Positions 1 through 8,689 of a stretch of DNA of 64,000 bases are shown one piece after another (position 1 is the first letter of the stretch; each line of letters opens with the position of its first letter). The notes below the pieces were generated by a model. That model was given only the letters and a program-made list of their open reading frames with translations, ran no database searches and was not told the DNA's origin. This DNA comes from Coprobacillaceae bacterium UN01-12pH3A (GTDB lineage: Bacteria; Bacillota_I; Bacilli_A; Erysipelotrichales; Coprobacillaceae), in assembly GCA_027676805.1 (NCBI GenBank), contig JAQENU010000003.1, positions 292,641-356,640 of the forward strand, in the 5' to 3' direction. Position numbers and translations under genes: made by a program.

Positions 1-33
1 CTTTACAATAGCATAAATAAGGGCTCAGCGGAA

Positions 34-477
34 CTATTTTTGATATTCTTCCGCGAATTCCTTAGGATTATTATCTACATAATGTAAGCGATAATAATAC
101 TGCAGAATATCTTTACGGGTAACGATTCCAATAAAGAGCTTACGGTCATCAATAATAGGAATAAAGTTCTGTTTCGTTGCCATCAGCAATAGATCTGCCA
201 TTGACGTATCAACCCTTGCCGCAGGATTCAGCTGCTGACGGATCATGTCTTTTACATAAATATGTTCACTCATTTTATATTCGAAGGGATCATGCTTCAA
301 AATCTCCCATAATAAGTCGCCTTCGGTAATCGTTCCTACATAGCGACCATCGTCACTGACGACCGGCACTGCCGTAAAGCCATGATGCTTCATCGTTTCT
401 AAAGCTTGTCTGGCGGTGTTGCTTTCGTCAATATACGTCACATCCGATTTGGATTTCAAAAAAAACAACAAATTCAT
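34..477 (-). CDS. CBS-domain protein (147 aa)
   Basis: Small stand-alone CBS-pair protein: two tandem CBS motifs fill the length, the first around the AVPVVSDDGRYVGTITEGDL stretch and the second around PIIDDRKLFIGIVTRKDIL. Such proteins usually bind adenine nucleotides and act as energy or ligand sensors; the partner cannot be read here. I chose the internal ATG at 477 because AAAAGGTGAG sits just upstream of it. An in-frame ATG at 504 overlaps the predicted transcription start of a promoter at 509-537, so it is unlikely to be used. It lies downstream of the aspS/peptidase genes but has its own promoter. Confidence 0.8.
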   Translation of the reverse strand: MNLLFFLKSKSDVTYIDESNTARQALETMKHHGFTAVPVVSDDGRYVGTITEGDLLWEILKHDPFEYKMSEHIYVKDMIRQQLNPAARVDTSMADLLLMATKQNFIPIIDDRKLFIGIVTRKDILQYYYRLHYVDNNPKEFAEEYQK

Positions 478-508
478 ATACTCACCTTTTTCTTCTTTGT
501 CCATCTTT

Positions 509-537
509 ATTATACGCTAAAATAAAATCAAGTTAAA
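509..537 (-). promoter_or_regulatory. Sigma-A promoter for the CBS protein
   Basis: On the minus strand a perfect TATAAT (509-514) lies 17 bp from a weak -35 TTTAAC (532-537). The predicted start near 502 falls inside the longer version of the ORF, which is why the start at 477 is preferred. Confidence 0.6.
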
Positions 538-551
538 AAGATTTAGTAACA

Positions 552-581
552 AAAATAAAACAGCAGAATTTTTCTGCTGTT
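552..581 (-). terminator. Rho-independent terminator after the M24 peptidase
   Basis: A 10-bp stem (559-568 with 572-581, AACAGCAGAA / TTCTGCTGTT) is followed on the minus strand by a T-rich run. The stem overlaps the stop codon of the M24 peptidase and ends the hisS-aspS-peptidase transcript. Confidence 0.8.
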
Positions 582-1659
582 AATCAACTATTTTTAATTC
601 TTTAGAATAATGATTCAAGCTTTGGCAGCCGTTTTTAGTAACGACCACTAAATCTTCGACACGTACCCCAAACTCATTTGGCAAATAAATACCCGGTTCG
701 ATAGAGAAGATCATCCCCTCTTCGACTCTCATATCAAATTGGCTGGATACATCCCCGTATTCATGTACATCTCTGCCAATGAAATGACCAAGACGATGCG
801 TAAAGTATTCACCATAGCCTTTTTTGGTTATATAATCACGGGCCGCGGCATCGATCTCACATAAACGTACTCCCGGCTGAATCATCGCCTGAGCCTTTAA
901 GTTTGCTTCCTTCACGATATGATAAACTTCTTTTTGCTTATCGCTGGCACTTTGATAAAAGAAGGTTCTGGTCATATCTGAACAGTACCCCTGATACAGA
1001 CAGCCCATATCGATAATAATGGAATCGCCTGATTGGATCACGGTATCATCATTTCCATGATGCGGATCAGCACCATTCTTGCCAAAAGCGACGATCGGTG
1101 AAAAAGAATGCCCGCTGGCTCCTAATTCCTGATAGATCGCTAATAAGCGATCACTTAGGCTAAGTTCCGTATCCGTTGGCTTAAGCGTAGCAATCAAACG
1201 CTCAATCGCCTCATCATTAATTTGACTGGCTTTGATCATTGTCTCAATTTCATCTTGTTCTTTAACCATGCGCACTTCATCAATCACACTCGAACCGTTT
1301 ACAAATCTATTATTTGGCAGTTTTTCTTGTAATGCCAATAAGAAATGTGCTGCCCAGAATTTATCGATTCCGATCGTTTTATCTGCCTGCATCGCTTTAG
1401 CGAGTAAGGCTATACTGTCATCGGTGTCTGAAAACCAGACTTTTTCAATCCCCACATCCTGAGGAACAAAGAATAATTTATTTAAGAATAAACGATGTTC
1501 TCCATTCACATCAATCAGCAGAGCATACATTCTTTCGCCAGGATGATTAGTGACTTCGCAAAGATATTCGATAGAAGAAGGATCACTGATAATCATGTAA
1601 TCCATCTTCTTTTCTTTCATTTTATTGATCACTTTTTCTAAGCGATTAGGCTTCATCAT
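580..1659 (-). CDS. M24 family Xaa-Pro peptidase (PepP/PepQ-like)
   Basis: Metallopeptidase of the creatinase/prolidase (M24) family, 359 aa. It should hydrolyse X-Pro bonds in cytoplasmic peptides with two divalent metal ions. The N-terminal ~120 residues form the creatinase-like domain; the C-terminal 'pita-bread' domain has the expected metal ligands: DMGCLYQGYCSDMTRTF (two Asp), RLGHFIGRDVHEYG (His), SIEPGIYLP (Glu) and GVRVEDLVVV (Glu). Its start overlaps the 3' end of aspS by 14 nt. A GAGGTG motif 7 nt upstream of the first of two adjacent ATGs indicates translational coupling. It is the last gene of hisS-aspS-peptidase. Whether it is an aminopeptidase (PepP) or dipeptidase (PepQ) cannot be decided from sequence alone. 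Confidence 0.9.
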   Translation of the reverse strand: MMKPNRLEKVINKMKEKKMDYMIISDPSSIEYLCEVTNHPGERMYALLIDVNGEHRLFLNKLFFVPQDVGIEKVWFSDTDDSIALLAKAMQADKTIGIDKFWAAHFLLALQEKLPNNRFVNGSSVIDEVRMVKEQDEIETMIKASQINDEAIERLIATLKPTDTELSLSDRLLAIYQELGASGHSFSPIVAFGKNGADPHHGNDDTVIQSGDSIIIDMGCLYQGYCSDMTRTFFYQSASDKQKEVYHIVKEANLKAQAMIQPGVRLCEIDAAARDYITKKGYGEYFTHRLGHFIGRDVHEYGDVSSQFDMRVEEGMIFSIEPGIYLPNEFGVRVEDLVVVTKNGCQSLNHYSKELKIVD

Positions 1660-3403
1660 CTGCCATCACCTCTAATCCTAATTCATCTAATTGCGATTTA
1701 TCCACAGCAGTCGGTGCTTTGGTCATCGGACAGCTAGAGCTTGAAATTTTAGGGAAAGCAATAACATCACGTAATGATTCAGACTGTGTCAGCAGCATCG
1801 CAATACGGTCTAAGCCTAAAGCAAAGCCGCCATGAGGAGGCGTTCCGTATTTAAAAGCTTCTACAAAGTAGCCAAATTGTCTTTGAATCTGTTCATCTGT
1901 AAAGCCTAATGCATTAAAGACACGTTTCTGCAAGTCTTGTTCATGGATACGAATTGATCCCCCACCTAATTCAAACCCATTTAAAACAATATCATAAGCA
2001 TCTGCCAGACAGTTTGCCGGATCTTTCTCGATTAAATCCAAATCACTTTCTTTTGGTCGTGTAAACGGATGATGCTTAGCATAATAACGCTGTGTTTCAT
2101 CATCATATTCAAACATTGGGAAGTCTGTCACCCATAAGAAGGCGAATGCTTTTGGATCATATAAGTTCAATTCTTTTCCTAAATGGTTACGCAAAGCCGC
2201 TAAAGCGTCGCAGACTACTTCATATTTAGCATCTGCCACAAATAACAGCAAGTCACCGTCATGTGCATTCATAGCTTCAAATAAAGACTGTGTTTGTTCT
2301 TCATTAAAGAATTTAGCGATCGGTCCTTCCGCTTTGCCTTGATTCACTTTCATCCAGGCTAAACCTTTGGCTTTATAAGTTTTGGCAATATCGGTCAGTT
2401 TATCCAGTGCTTTACGTGAATAATTGGCTGCTTGATGAATAACGTTGATCCCTTTTACGTGTCCGCTTGCTTCTAAAGCTGATTTAAAAACGATAAAGTC
2501 AACATCTTTGACAGTTTCATTTAAATTAACCAATTCTAAACCAAAACGAATATCCGGTTTATCAATCCCGTATCTTTCCATTGCTTCCTGCCACGTCATT
2601 CTTGTCAATGGCAAAGGAAGCTCAACCCCTTTAACATCTTTCATGACTTTTGCCATCATGCCTTCACAAACCGCTAAGATTTCATCCGTATTCATGAATG
2701 ACATTTCAACATCGACTTGTGTAAATTCCAACTGACGATCCGCCCTTAAATCTTCATCTCTGAAACAGCGAGCAATCTGATAATATTTTTCAAATCCGGC
2801 AATCATCAGCAGCTGTTTAAATTGCTGCGGTGATTGCGGCAAAGCAAAGAACTTCCCGTTATGCACACGGCTTGGAACTAAAAAGTCTCTTGCACCTTCC
2901 GGTGTTGAACGGGTTAAATAAGGAGTTTCAATATCCACAAAATCCAAGTCATCTAAATAATGACGAATGCTTTTGGTGATTTGATGACGCAATAAGATAT
3001 TCTGCTGAATCTTAGGACGACGCAAGTCTAAATAACGATAGACCAAGCGTGTTTCTTCCAAGGCATCTGTTTCATCGGCAATGATCATCGGTGTCAGTGC
3101 CGCCGTAGAAATAATGTCCAGCTGAGTGGCTTCAATTTCAATATCTCCGGTTGACATCTTAGGATTCTTTGAGCTTCTTTCGACTACTTTTCCTACGACA
3201 TGAATGACAAACTCATTCTTAACTTCTTTGGTTATGTTCTCCATCGATTCATCACAAATCACCTGAGTAATGCCATAACGATCTCTTAAATCAATAAAGA
3301 CCAAGGCTCCAAGATTTCTCTTTTTTGCCACCCATCCTTTTAATTCAACGGTTTCGCCTACGTTTTCAATTCTTAATTCCCCATTATGATGTGTTCTATT
3401 CAT
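1646..3403 (-). CDS. aspS: Aspartyl-tRNA synthetase
   Basis: Bacterial-type class IIb synthetase, 585 aa, charging tRNA-Asp. In order: an N-terminal OB-fold anticodon-binding domain (RDRYGITQVICDE), the catalytic core with motif 2 (FRDEDLRADRQLEFTQ), the bacterial GAD insertion in the middle, and motif 3 (GGFALGLDRIAMLL). Length is normal for the family. The ATG at 3403 is chosen over the in-frame ATG at 3409 because it sits about 8 nt from the GGGGG ribosome site within the hisS 3' end; either start overlaps hisS. It lies in the T-box-controlled hisS operon. Whether it is an AspRS or AspRS/AsnRS-like enzyme is not an issue here, since the window also encodes asnS. Confidence 0.97.
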   Translation of the reverse strand: MNRTHHNGELRIENVGETVELKGWVAKKRNLGALVFIDLRDRYGITQVICDESMENITKEVKNEFVIHVVGKVVERSSKNPKMSTGDIEIEATQLDIISTAALTPMIIADETDALEETRLVYRYLDLRRPKIQQNILLRHQITKSIRHYLDDLDFVDIETPYLTRSTPEGARDFLVPSRVHNGKFFALPQSPQQFKQLLMIAGFEKYYQIARCFRDEDLRADRQLEFTQVDVEMSFMNTDEILAVCEGMMAKVMKDVKGVELPLPLTRMTWQEAMERYGIDKPDIRFGLELVNLNETVKDVDFIVFKSALEASGHVKGINVIHQAANYSRKALDKLTDIAKTYKAKGLAWMKVNQGKAEGPIAKFFNEEQTQSLFEAMNAHDGDLLLFVADAKYEVVCDALAALRNHLGKELNLYDPKAFAFLWVTDFPMFEYDDETQRYYAKHHPFTRPKESDLDLIEKDPANCLADAYDIVLNGFELGGGSIRIHEQDLQKRVFNALGFTDEQIQRQFGYFVEAFKYGTPPHGGFALGLDRIAMLLTQSESLRDVIAFPKISSSSCPMTKAPTAVDKSQLDELGLEVMADDEA

Positions 3404-4679
3404 GCTCATGTCCCCCTTCTAAATGATGTTCAATATAAGCAACGATATCCTCTAATGGAATTGTTTCCTGCTGTTTATCATGTGTACATTTAATATTAAC
3501 CACTTCGTTTTTCACTTCTTCTTCACCAATAATAATGGCAAAATGAGCCTGCAGGCGATCGACTGTTTTAAACATCGCTTTCATTGAACGATTGGCATAA
3601 TCCATATCACAGCTGAAGCCATTCGCTCTCAGCATGGTGACGATCTGCAAAGATAAATCTCTGGCCTCCTGCCCTAATGGCATGATGTAAATATCCAAAG
3701 CATCCTCTTCCTCTGATTCCATTTGGTCTAAAGCCAAGGCTAAACGTTCCATTCCAAAGGCAAATCCAACGCCCGGTGTTTCCGGTCCGCCCATTTCCTC
3801 GACTAATTTATTGTAGCGGCCGCCTCCGCCTAAGGTTGCGGCATTGCCGAAGGTTGGATCTTCACTGATGACTTCAAATACTGTATGACAGTAGTAATCC
3901 AGCCCTCTGACTAAATTGGTATCCACCATATAATCAATTTCCAAGTCATCTAATAATGCACAAACCTTTTCAAAGTGCGCTTTTGCTTCCGGTGTTAAAT
4001 ACTCAATCGTCTTCGGTGCTGTCGTAATTAACGGATTATCTTTATCCACTTTGCAGTCTAAGATACGCAAAGGATTTTTTTCAAAGCGTGTCTGACAGTC
4101 TCCGCATAATTCGTTTAATCCCGGTTTGAAATGATTCATCAATGCCTGACGATAATTTTCACGACTGGTTTCATCTCCTAATGTATTGATATGCAGCTTG
4201 ACATTTTGCAGTCCTAATGATTCGATGATCGTCACTGCCATCACCATACATTCAACATCGACTTCCGGGTTTTCCAGCCCCAGCATTTCCACTCCAAACT
4301 GGTGAAACTGACGCTGTCTTCCTTTTTGCGGACGTTCATAGCGGAACATCGGTCCCATATAGTAAAGCTTTGTCAGTTTATCCGGATTAACATAAAGCTT
4401 GTTTTCAACAAAGGCTCTTACAACTCCGGCTGTTCCTTCCGGACGCAATGTCAATGAACGATCTCCGCGGTCTTGAAATGTATACATTTCCTTTGACACA
4501 ACATCGGTCGTGTCCCCCACTGCTCGGTTAAATAATTCGGTGTGTTCAAAGATGGGAACACGAATTTCCTTTACGTTGTAGTTAAATGCGATGGTACGTA
4601 ATAACTGTTCTAAATACTGCCAATTTTTTGTTTGCTGTGGAAGCAGGTCTACTGTTCCTCTTGGTGCGTTGTATGCCAT
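3396..4679 (-). CDS. hisS: Histidyl-tRNA synthetase
   Basis: Class IIa synthetase, 427 aa, forming His-tRNA-His. The class II core is clear: the motif 2 region (FRYERPQKGRQRQFHQFGVE), the histidine-specific signature LVRGLDYYCHTVFEV, GGGGRYNKLVEEMGG, and motif 3 (GVGFAFGMERLAL). The C-terminal ~100 residues are the HGTP anticodon-binding domain. The start is preceded by GGAGGAAAAAAGAA. It is the first gene after the T-box leader and promoter at 4702-4952 and overlaps aspS downstream, as in Bacillus. Confidence 0.97.
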   Translation of the reverse strand: MAYNAPRGTVDLLPQQTKNWQYLEQLLRTIAFNYNVKEIRVPIFEHTELFNRAVGDTTDVVSKEMYTFQDRGDRSLTLRPEGTAGVVRAFVENKLYVNPDKLTKLYYMGPMFRYERPQKGRQRQFHQFGVEMLGLENPEVDVECMVMAVTIIESLGLQNVKLHINTLGDETSRENYRQALMNHFKPGLNELCGDCQTRFEKNPLRILDCKVDKDNPLITTAPKTIEYLTPEAKAHFEKVCALLDDLEIDYMVDTNLVRGLDYYCHTVFEVISEDPTFGNAATLGGGGRYNKLVEEMGGPETPGVGFAFGMERLALALDQMESEEEDALDIYIMPLGQEARDLSLQIVTMLRANGFSCDMDYANRSMKAMFKTVDRLQAHFAIIIGEEEVKNEVVNIKCTHDKQQETIPLEDIVAYIEHHLEGGHEHE

Positions 4680-4701
4680 TTCTTTTTTCCTCCTTTATTT
4701 A

Positions 4702-4922
4702 AATAAAAAATACGCCCTTATAAATAAGGACGTATTACACGCGTTGCCACCTTAATTCATGATCTCTCATGCACTTAAGGTCTTAACGCGACAAACGGCT
4801 ATGCTTTTAATAGCTCCTCCAAAGTGTCTCCGTCATTAACCATGCAGGTATTTTCAGCCTTGATACCCATCTCTTTTCACTTTATAATGACGCTCTCTTT
4901 TTCATTGGATTGATATTAATCA
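4702..4922 (-). promoter_or_regulatory. T-box leader of the hisS-aspS operon
   Basis: On the minus strand the leader carries the T-box core GGTGGCAACGCG (4740-4751), which base-pairs with the acceptor end of uncharged tRNA. An intrinsic terminator follows (stem 4709-4736, T-run 4705-4710). A stem I-like pairing exists between GCGTCATTA and TAATGACG. The codon CAU at 4842-4844, next to this stem, is the probable specifier, which would match tRNA-His; this is an inference because I placed the specifier by eye. Uncharged tRNA is expected to favour antitermination. Confidence 0.9.
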
Positions 4923-4923
4923 T

Positions 4924-4952
4924 TTTATATCATACTTCGTTTGACTTGTCAA
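4924..4952 (-). promoter_or_regulatory. Sigma-A promoter of the T-box-hisS operon
   Basis: Minus strand: perfect -35 TTGACA (4947-4952), 17-bp spacer, -10 TATAAA (4924-4929). It sits just below the stop codon of the upstream polysaccharide deacetylase and starts the T-box transcript. Confidence 0.85.
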
Positions 4953-4962
4953 TTAGAATGAA

Positions 4963-5778
4963 TTAATAATAAAACGAATCCGTTGACATTCTCACTCTTG
5001 GCAGTTCTAAATAATCCATGCCTCTTTCCACTCTCCCATATTGAGTGGTAAATGCCAGTTTATAGCCGGCTGCTCTCAATACGTCTTTTGCCTGACCGTC
5101 ATATCCGCCAAACGGATAAGCCATAGCAATCGGCTGATCGATTGTATCGGCTGAAGCCTTCATATCCGCGACTGCCGAATCAAAATCCTGACATTGAATG
5201 GCTCCATATTGGATCGGCTTCATCCCCGGACAGGTTCCCTGATGCATGTTATGGGTGTGGCTTTCTAATTCTAAATTTAGGTGAGATAAGCGTGATGTAT
5301 AATCCTCCGGTGCAGAGGTTATTTCAAAGCTCACGCCCACAAAGCCATATTTTTCCAATAACGGCAATGCCATATCATAAGTATAATGATAGCCGTCATC
5401 CATCGTAATCACCACAGAATTTTCAGGTACTTCAATCTTTCCTTCAAGCCAGTCATACAGTTCTTCCATCGTCAATGTTTTATAGCCTTCTTCTTTAAAG
5501 TGAGCCAGCTGCTGTTCAAATTTCTGAATGCTGTAGAAGTTCCCGTTTTCCGGTGTTTCTGATGTTTCATCATAGAAATAATGATACATGAAAACCGGAA
5601 TTGAACTGGCAGGATTGGTCACATTCGAAAAATCATTCTGATATTTCTTTGGCAGTTCAACTGCAGCGGCTGTCTCTTTTAATGGGGCAATATCTGTCCC
5701 GCCTTTATTGTAAAGGAAAGCAAAAGCAATTAAAACGACCGCAGAAAGCGCAATTAAACCCATCACTATTTTTTTCAT
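4963..5778 (-). CDS. Membrane-anchored polysaccharide deacetylase
   Basis: NodB-type carbohydrate esterase (CE4-like), 271 aa. Residues ~5-23 form an uncleaved signal anchor or signal peptide with no lipobox cysteine, so the catalytic domain faces outward. Catalytic motifs: ITMDDGYHYT (Asp-Asp pair, usually TFDDG), SHTHNMH (metal-binding His pair) and AYPFGGYDGQAKDVLRAAGY. Likely substrate is N-acetylated cell-wall sugar, but this is known of the family and not shown here. A good ribosome site (AGAGAGG) precedes the ATG. It lies between rel and the hisS T-box on the same strand and is separated from both by a terminator or promoter. Confidence 0.88.
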   Translation of the reverse strand: MKKIVMGLIALSAVVLIAFAFLYNKGGTDIAPLKETAAAVELPKKYQNDFSNVTNPASSIPVFMYHYFYDETSETPENGNFYSIQKFEQQLAHFKEEGYKTLTMEELYDWLEGKIEVPENSVVITMDDGYHYTYDMALPLLEKYGFVGVSFEITSAPEDYTSRLSHLNLELESHTHNMHQGTCPGMKPIQYGAIQCQDFDSAVADMKASADTIDQPIAMAYPFGGYDGQAKDVLRAAGYKLAFTTQYGRVERGMDYLELPRVRMSTDSFYY

Positions 5779-5832
5779 CTTAAGACCTCTCTTTTAGTAT
5801 AATCAATATTTCATAATTCAAGCCACGTTATG

Positions 5833-5858
5833 AAAAAGCACTTCAAAAGAAGTGCTAA
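5833..5858 (-). terminator. Terminator after rel
   Basis: An 8-bp stem (5837-5844 with 5849-5856, AGCACTTC / GAAGTGCT), AAAA loop and T-run on the minus strand. It overlaps the rel stop codon. Confidence 0.85.
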
Positions 5859-8080
5859 TGAATCGTTCTTTCGATCCCGTAAATACCTTGAACCTTATGC
5901 AGATTATCGAACGCTGTTTTTAAATGTTCACCGTTTTCCACCGTTACTTTCAAATTAATGATCGCTCTGGTATCCACGACATCAGCATGTATATTCAAGA
6001 TATTAATTTTGGATTGTCCCAATGTGTTGATGATGTCTGTCAGTAAATTTGTTCGGTCGGTCGCATCAATGGTAAATTCCACTTCGTACTTTTTAGCCAT
6101 TAAAGAAGCATAATCCCAATAAACATCAATCAATCGCTTTTTCATATCCGGACCTTTGACGTTCGGACAGTCTTTGCGATGCACCTTGATTCCCTGACCT
6201 TTGGAAACGAAACCGATGATCTCATCTCCCGGAATCGGGTTGCAGCATTTGCTCAGCTGAATCTTCAGTCCACTCATGCCGCTGACAACTACACCGGTGG
6301 CATTTGTCATTTTATCACGGTCATTGTTGGTGTTGTTTTTCTGCAGCATTTTTGAAATACTGTCGATAAAGCTGCTTCGCTTCGGATTGGCACGATCTAA
6401 TAAAGCATAGGCGGTAATCGCCTTTCGCCCAATCTGATACAGCAGTTCATCAAAAGATTTAGCACCAAAAGAACTGTAATACGATTTATAAACTTCTCCG
6501 TCTAAATAAACTTTTTCATCAAGCTCACGTTTTTTTACTTCTTCTCTCAGAAGTTTTTTACCGGTTTCAATAAAAACTTTTCTGCTCTCTGCTTCCTTTT
6601 GTGAAAGGAACTGACGAATCTTGTTTCTGGCTCCGGCAGTATGCACCACTTTCAGCCAATCCTCACTCGGTCCGGAAGAATTCTTATTGGTTTTGATTTC
6701 AACCACATCACCGGTTTTTAAAGCGGTATTGATCGGAACAATCACGCCATTTACGATTGCTCCGACGGCATGATGCCCAACCTCCGTATGAATACGATAA
6801 GCAAAGTCGATCGGCGTTGAGCCATTTGGCAGCTCAATGATCTTGCCCTGTGGGGACAATACATAAACATTGGCTTCAAAAATATCCTGTCTTAACGAAT
6901 CATAATATTCTTTGGCATCGCCATCTTTAATATCTTCTGATAAGCTGATAAATTCACGCAGCCACTGCAGCTTTTCACCGATTTCTTGTTGTTCCATCTT
7001 GCTTGAATACTGGGCATTTTCTTTATAGCGCCAATGAGCGGCGATCCCTCTTTCTGCAATCGCGTCCATTTCCTCGGTACGAATCTGAATTTCAAAGATC
7101 TGTCCCATTTCACCGATGATCGCTGTATGTAAAGACTGATACATGTTCGGTTTTGGCATGGCAATATAATCCTTGAAACGTCCCGGTAAAGGGCGATAAT
7201 ACTCATGAATAATTCCCAATACTTCATAGCATTTCATTTTGTCATTATCGGTAATGATACGTAAGGCATTCAAGTCATACAGCTCATCAAAACGCTTATG
7301 CTTGATAACCATCTTTTTATAGATACTGTAAATATGTTTGGCACGTCCTAAAATACGGTATTGAATATGATGCTGGTCAAGCAGTTCTCTGACCTTTCCC
7401 ATCATCGCTTCGACGGCTTCTTTTCTTTCATCACGCTTGATCTCTAATAATTCAGAGATTTCATGATAAGGCACAGGGTCTAAATAGTATAAGCTTAAAT
7501 CTTCCAGTTCAATGCGGATATCGTTGATCCCCAAACGATGGGCAATCGGTGCATAGACTTCCAATGTTTCTTTGGCGATCCGCTTCTGCTTATGCTCCGG
7601 CATATACTGCAGTGTGCGCATATTATGCAGACGGTCAGCAAATTTAATTAGGATCACTCGAATATCTTTTGCCATCGCAATGTAAATCTTGCGGTGGTTT
7701 TCAGCATAAACATCGGCTTCATCTTTAAACTGCATCTTGGTGATCTTCGTTACACCCTCAACCAGCGTCGTAATCTCAGAACCAAAACGCTCGATCATCT
7801 CTGCTTGAGATACGTCACAGTCTTCCATCACGTCATGAAGCAGTCCGGCAGCAATCGTCATTGGTCCGGTTTGCAGGCTCGCTAAAATATAAGCAACCCA
7901 GATCAAATGGATCGTATACGGCTCTCCGCTTTTTCTCGTTTGACCCGCATGTTTTTCCATAATATATGCATAGGCACGTTTGATCAGATCGATACTTTCA
8001 TCATTTTTGATGTATGTCGAAGCTAATTCTAAGACATCCTCAAAACACATTGGATCTCCTGCCTGTTTGATTTTCGCCAT
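5855..8080 (-). CDS. rel: Bifunctional (p)ppGpp synthetase/hydrolase Rel
   Basis: Long RSH protein, 741 aa, controlling the stringent response. N-terminal HD hydrolase domain with AAGLLHDVMEDC (HDxxED); synthetase domain with GRFKDYIAMPKPNMYQSLHT; TGS domain from about residue 395 (VYVLSPQGKIIELPNGSTP); a conserved cysteine/ZFD region (LSKCCNPIPGDEIIGF); C-terminal ACT domain. Both catalytic halves keep their signature residues, so it is probably bifunctional. The ATG at 8080 is chosen because AAGGGGTGAG lies 6 nt upstream; an in-frame GTG at 8089 is poorer. Gene order recJ-apt-rel matches other Bacillota. Confidence 0.96.
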   Translation of the reverse strand: MAKIKQAGDPMCFEDVLELASTYIKNDESIDLIKRAYAYIMEKHAGQTRKSGEPYTIHLIWVAYILASLQTGPMTIAAGLLHDVMEDCDVSQAEMIERFGSEITTLVEGVTKITKMQFKDEADVYAENHRKIYIAMAKDIRVILIKFADRLHNMRTLQYMPEHKQKRIAKETLEVYAPIAHRLGINDIRIELEDLSLYYLDPVPYHEISELLEIKRDERKEAVEAMMGKVRELLDQHHIQYRILGRAKHIYSIYKKMVIKHKRFDELYDLNALRIITDNDKMKCYEVLGIIHEYYRPLPGRFKDYIAMPKPNMYQSLHTAIIGEMGQIFEIQIRTEEMDAIAERGIAAHWRYKENAQYSSKMEQQEIGEKLQWLREFISLSEDIKDGDAKEYYDSLRQDIFEANVYVLSPQGKIIELPNGSTPIDFAYRIHTEVGHHAVGAIVNGVIVPINTALKTGDVVEIKTNKNSSGPSEDWLKVVHTAGARNKIRQFLSQKEAESRKVFIETGKKLLREEVKKRELDEKVYLDGEVYKSYYSSFGAKSFDELLYQIGRKAITAYALLDRANPKRSSFIDSISKMLQKNNTNNDRDKMTNATGVVVSGMSGLKIQLSKCCNPIPGDEIIGFVSKGQGIKVHRKDCPNVKGPDMKKRLIDVYWDYASLMAKKYEVEFTIDATDRTNLLTDIINTLGQSKINILNIHADVVDTRAIINLKVTVENGEHLKTAFDNLHKVQGIYGIERTIH

Positions 8081-8127
8081 GATACTCACCCCTTCTATCT
8101 TATGCCTTGTTTAAAAATATGTCAGAC

Positions 8128-8640
8128 TTAATATTTTAAAATAGAATACACATCGTAATCTTTTAGTTTTTCTCTGCCTTTTAAATCCTCTAATTCAATT
8201 AAGAAACAGATTCCGGTAACAATGCCGCCTAATTCTTCAATCATCTTACAGCTGGCTTCGATCGTTCCGCCTGTTGCCAGCAAGTCATCGATTAAAACAA
8301 CTTTTTGTCCTTTTTGAATCGCATCTTTATGCATCTCTAATGTATTGTGACCATATTCTAATTCATAAGTACATTCAATCGTTTCACGAGGCAGTTTTCC
8401 CGGTTTTCTGACAGGAACAAAGCCCGCTCCCATCGCATAGGCAACAGGACAGCCGAATAAAAATCCTCTGGCTTCCGGTCCCGCAATCAAATCTGCCTCT
8501 TTGCTGATCGCATACGCCTTCATTTCGTCAATCACTTCATGATACGCTTTTGGATCTTTCATTAATGGTGTCACATCTCTAAATAAAACCCCTTCAATAG
8601 GGAAATCTTGTATATCTGCAATATATTGTTTGAAGTCCAT
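8128..8640 (-). CDS. apt: Adenine phosphoribosyltransferase
   Basis: 170 aa type I phosphoribosyltransferase converting adenine and PRPP to AMP (purine salvage). The PRPP-binding loop [17 protein letters not shown] and the APRT signature [13 protein letters not shown] are intact. An AGGAGG site precedes the ATG. It lies 47 bp upstream of rel and 49 bp downstream of recJ, with no terminator seen between them. The genes are probably co-transcribed, linking purine salvage and (p)ppGpp metabolism. Confidence 0.96.
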   Translation of the reverse strand: MDFKQYIADIQDFPIEGVLFRDVTPLMKDPKAYHEVIDEMKAYAISKEADLIAGPEARGFLFGCPVAYAMGAGFVPVRKPGKLPRETIECTYELEYGHNTLEMHKDAIQKGQKVVLIDDLLATGGTIEASCKMIEELGGIVTGICFLIELEDLKGREKLKDYDVYSILKY

Positions 8641-8689
8641 ATTTTTTCCTCCTAGTATAATTAAAATTATATCAAACCCTATCGGTTGT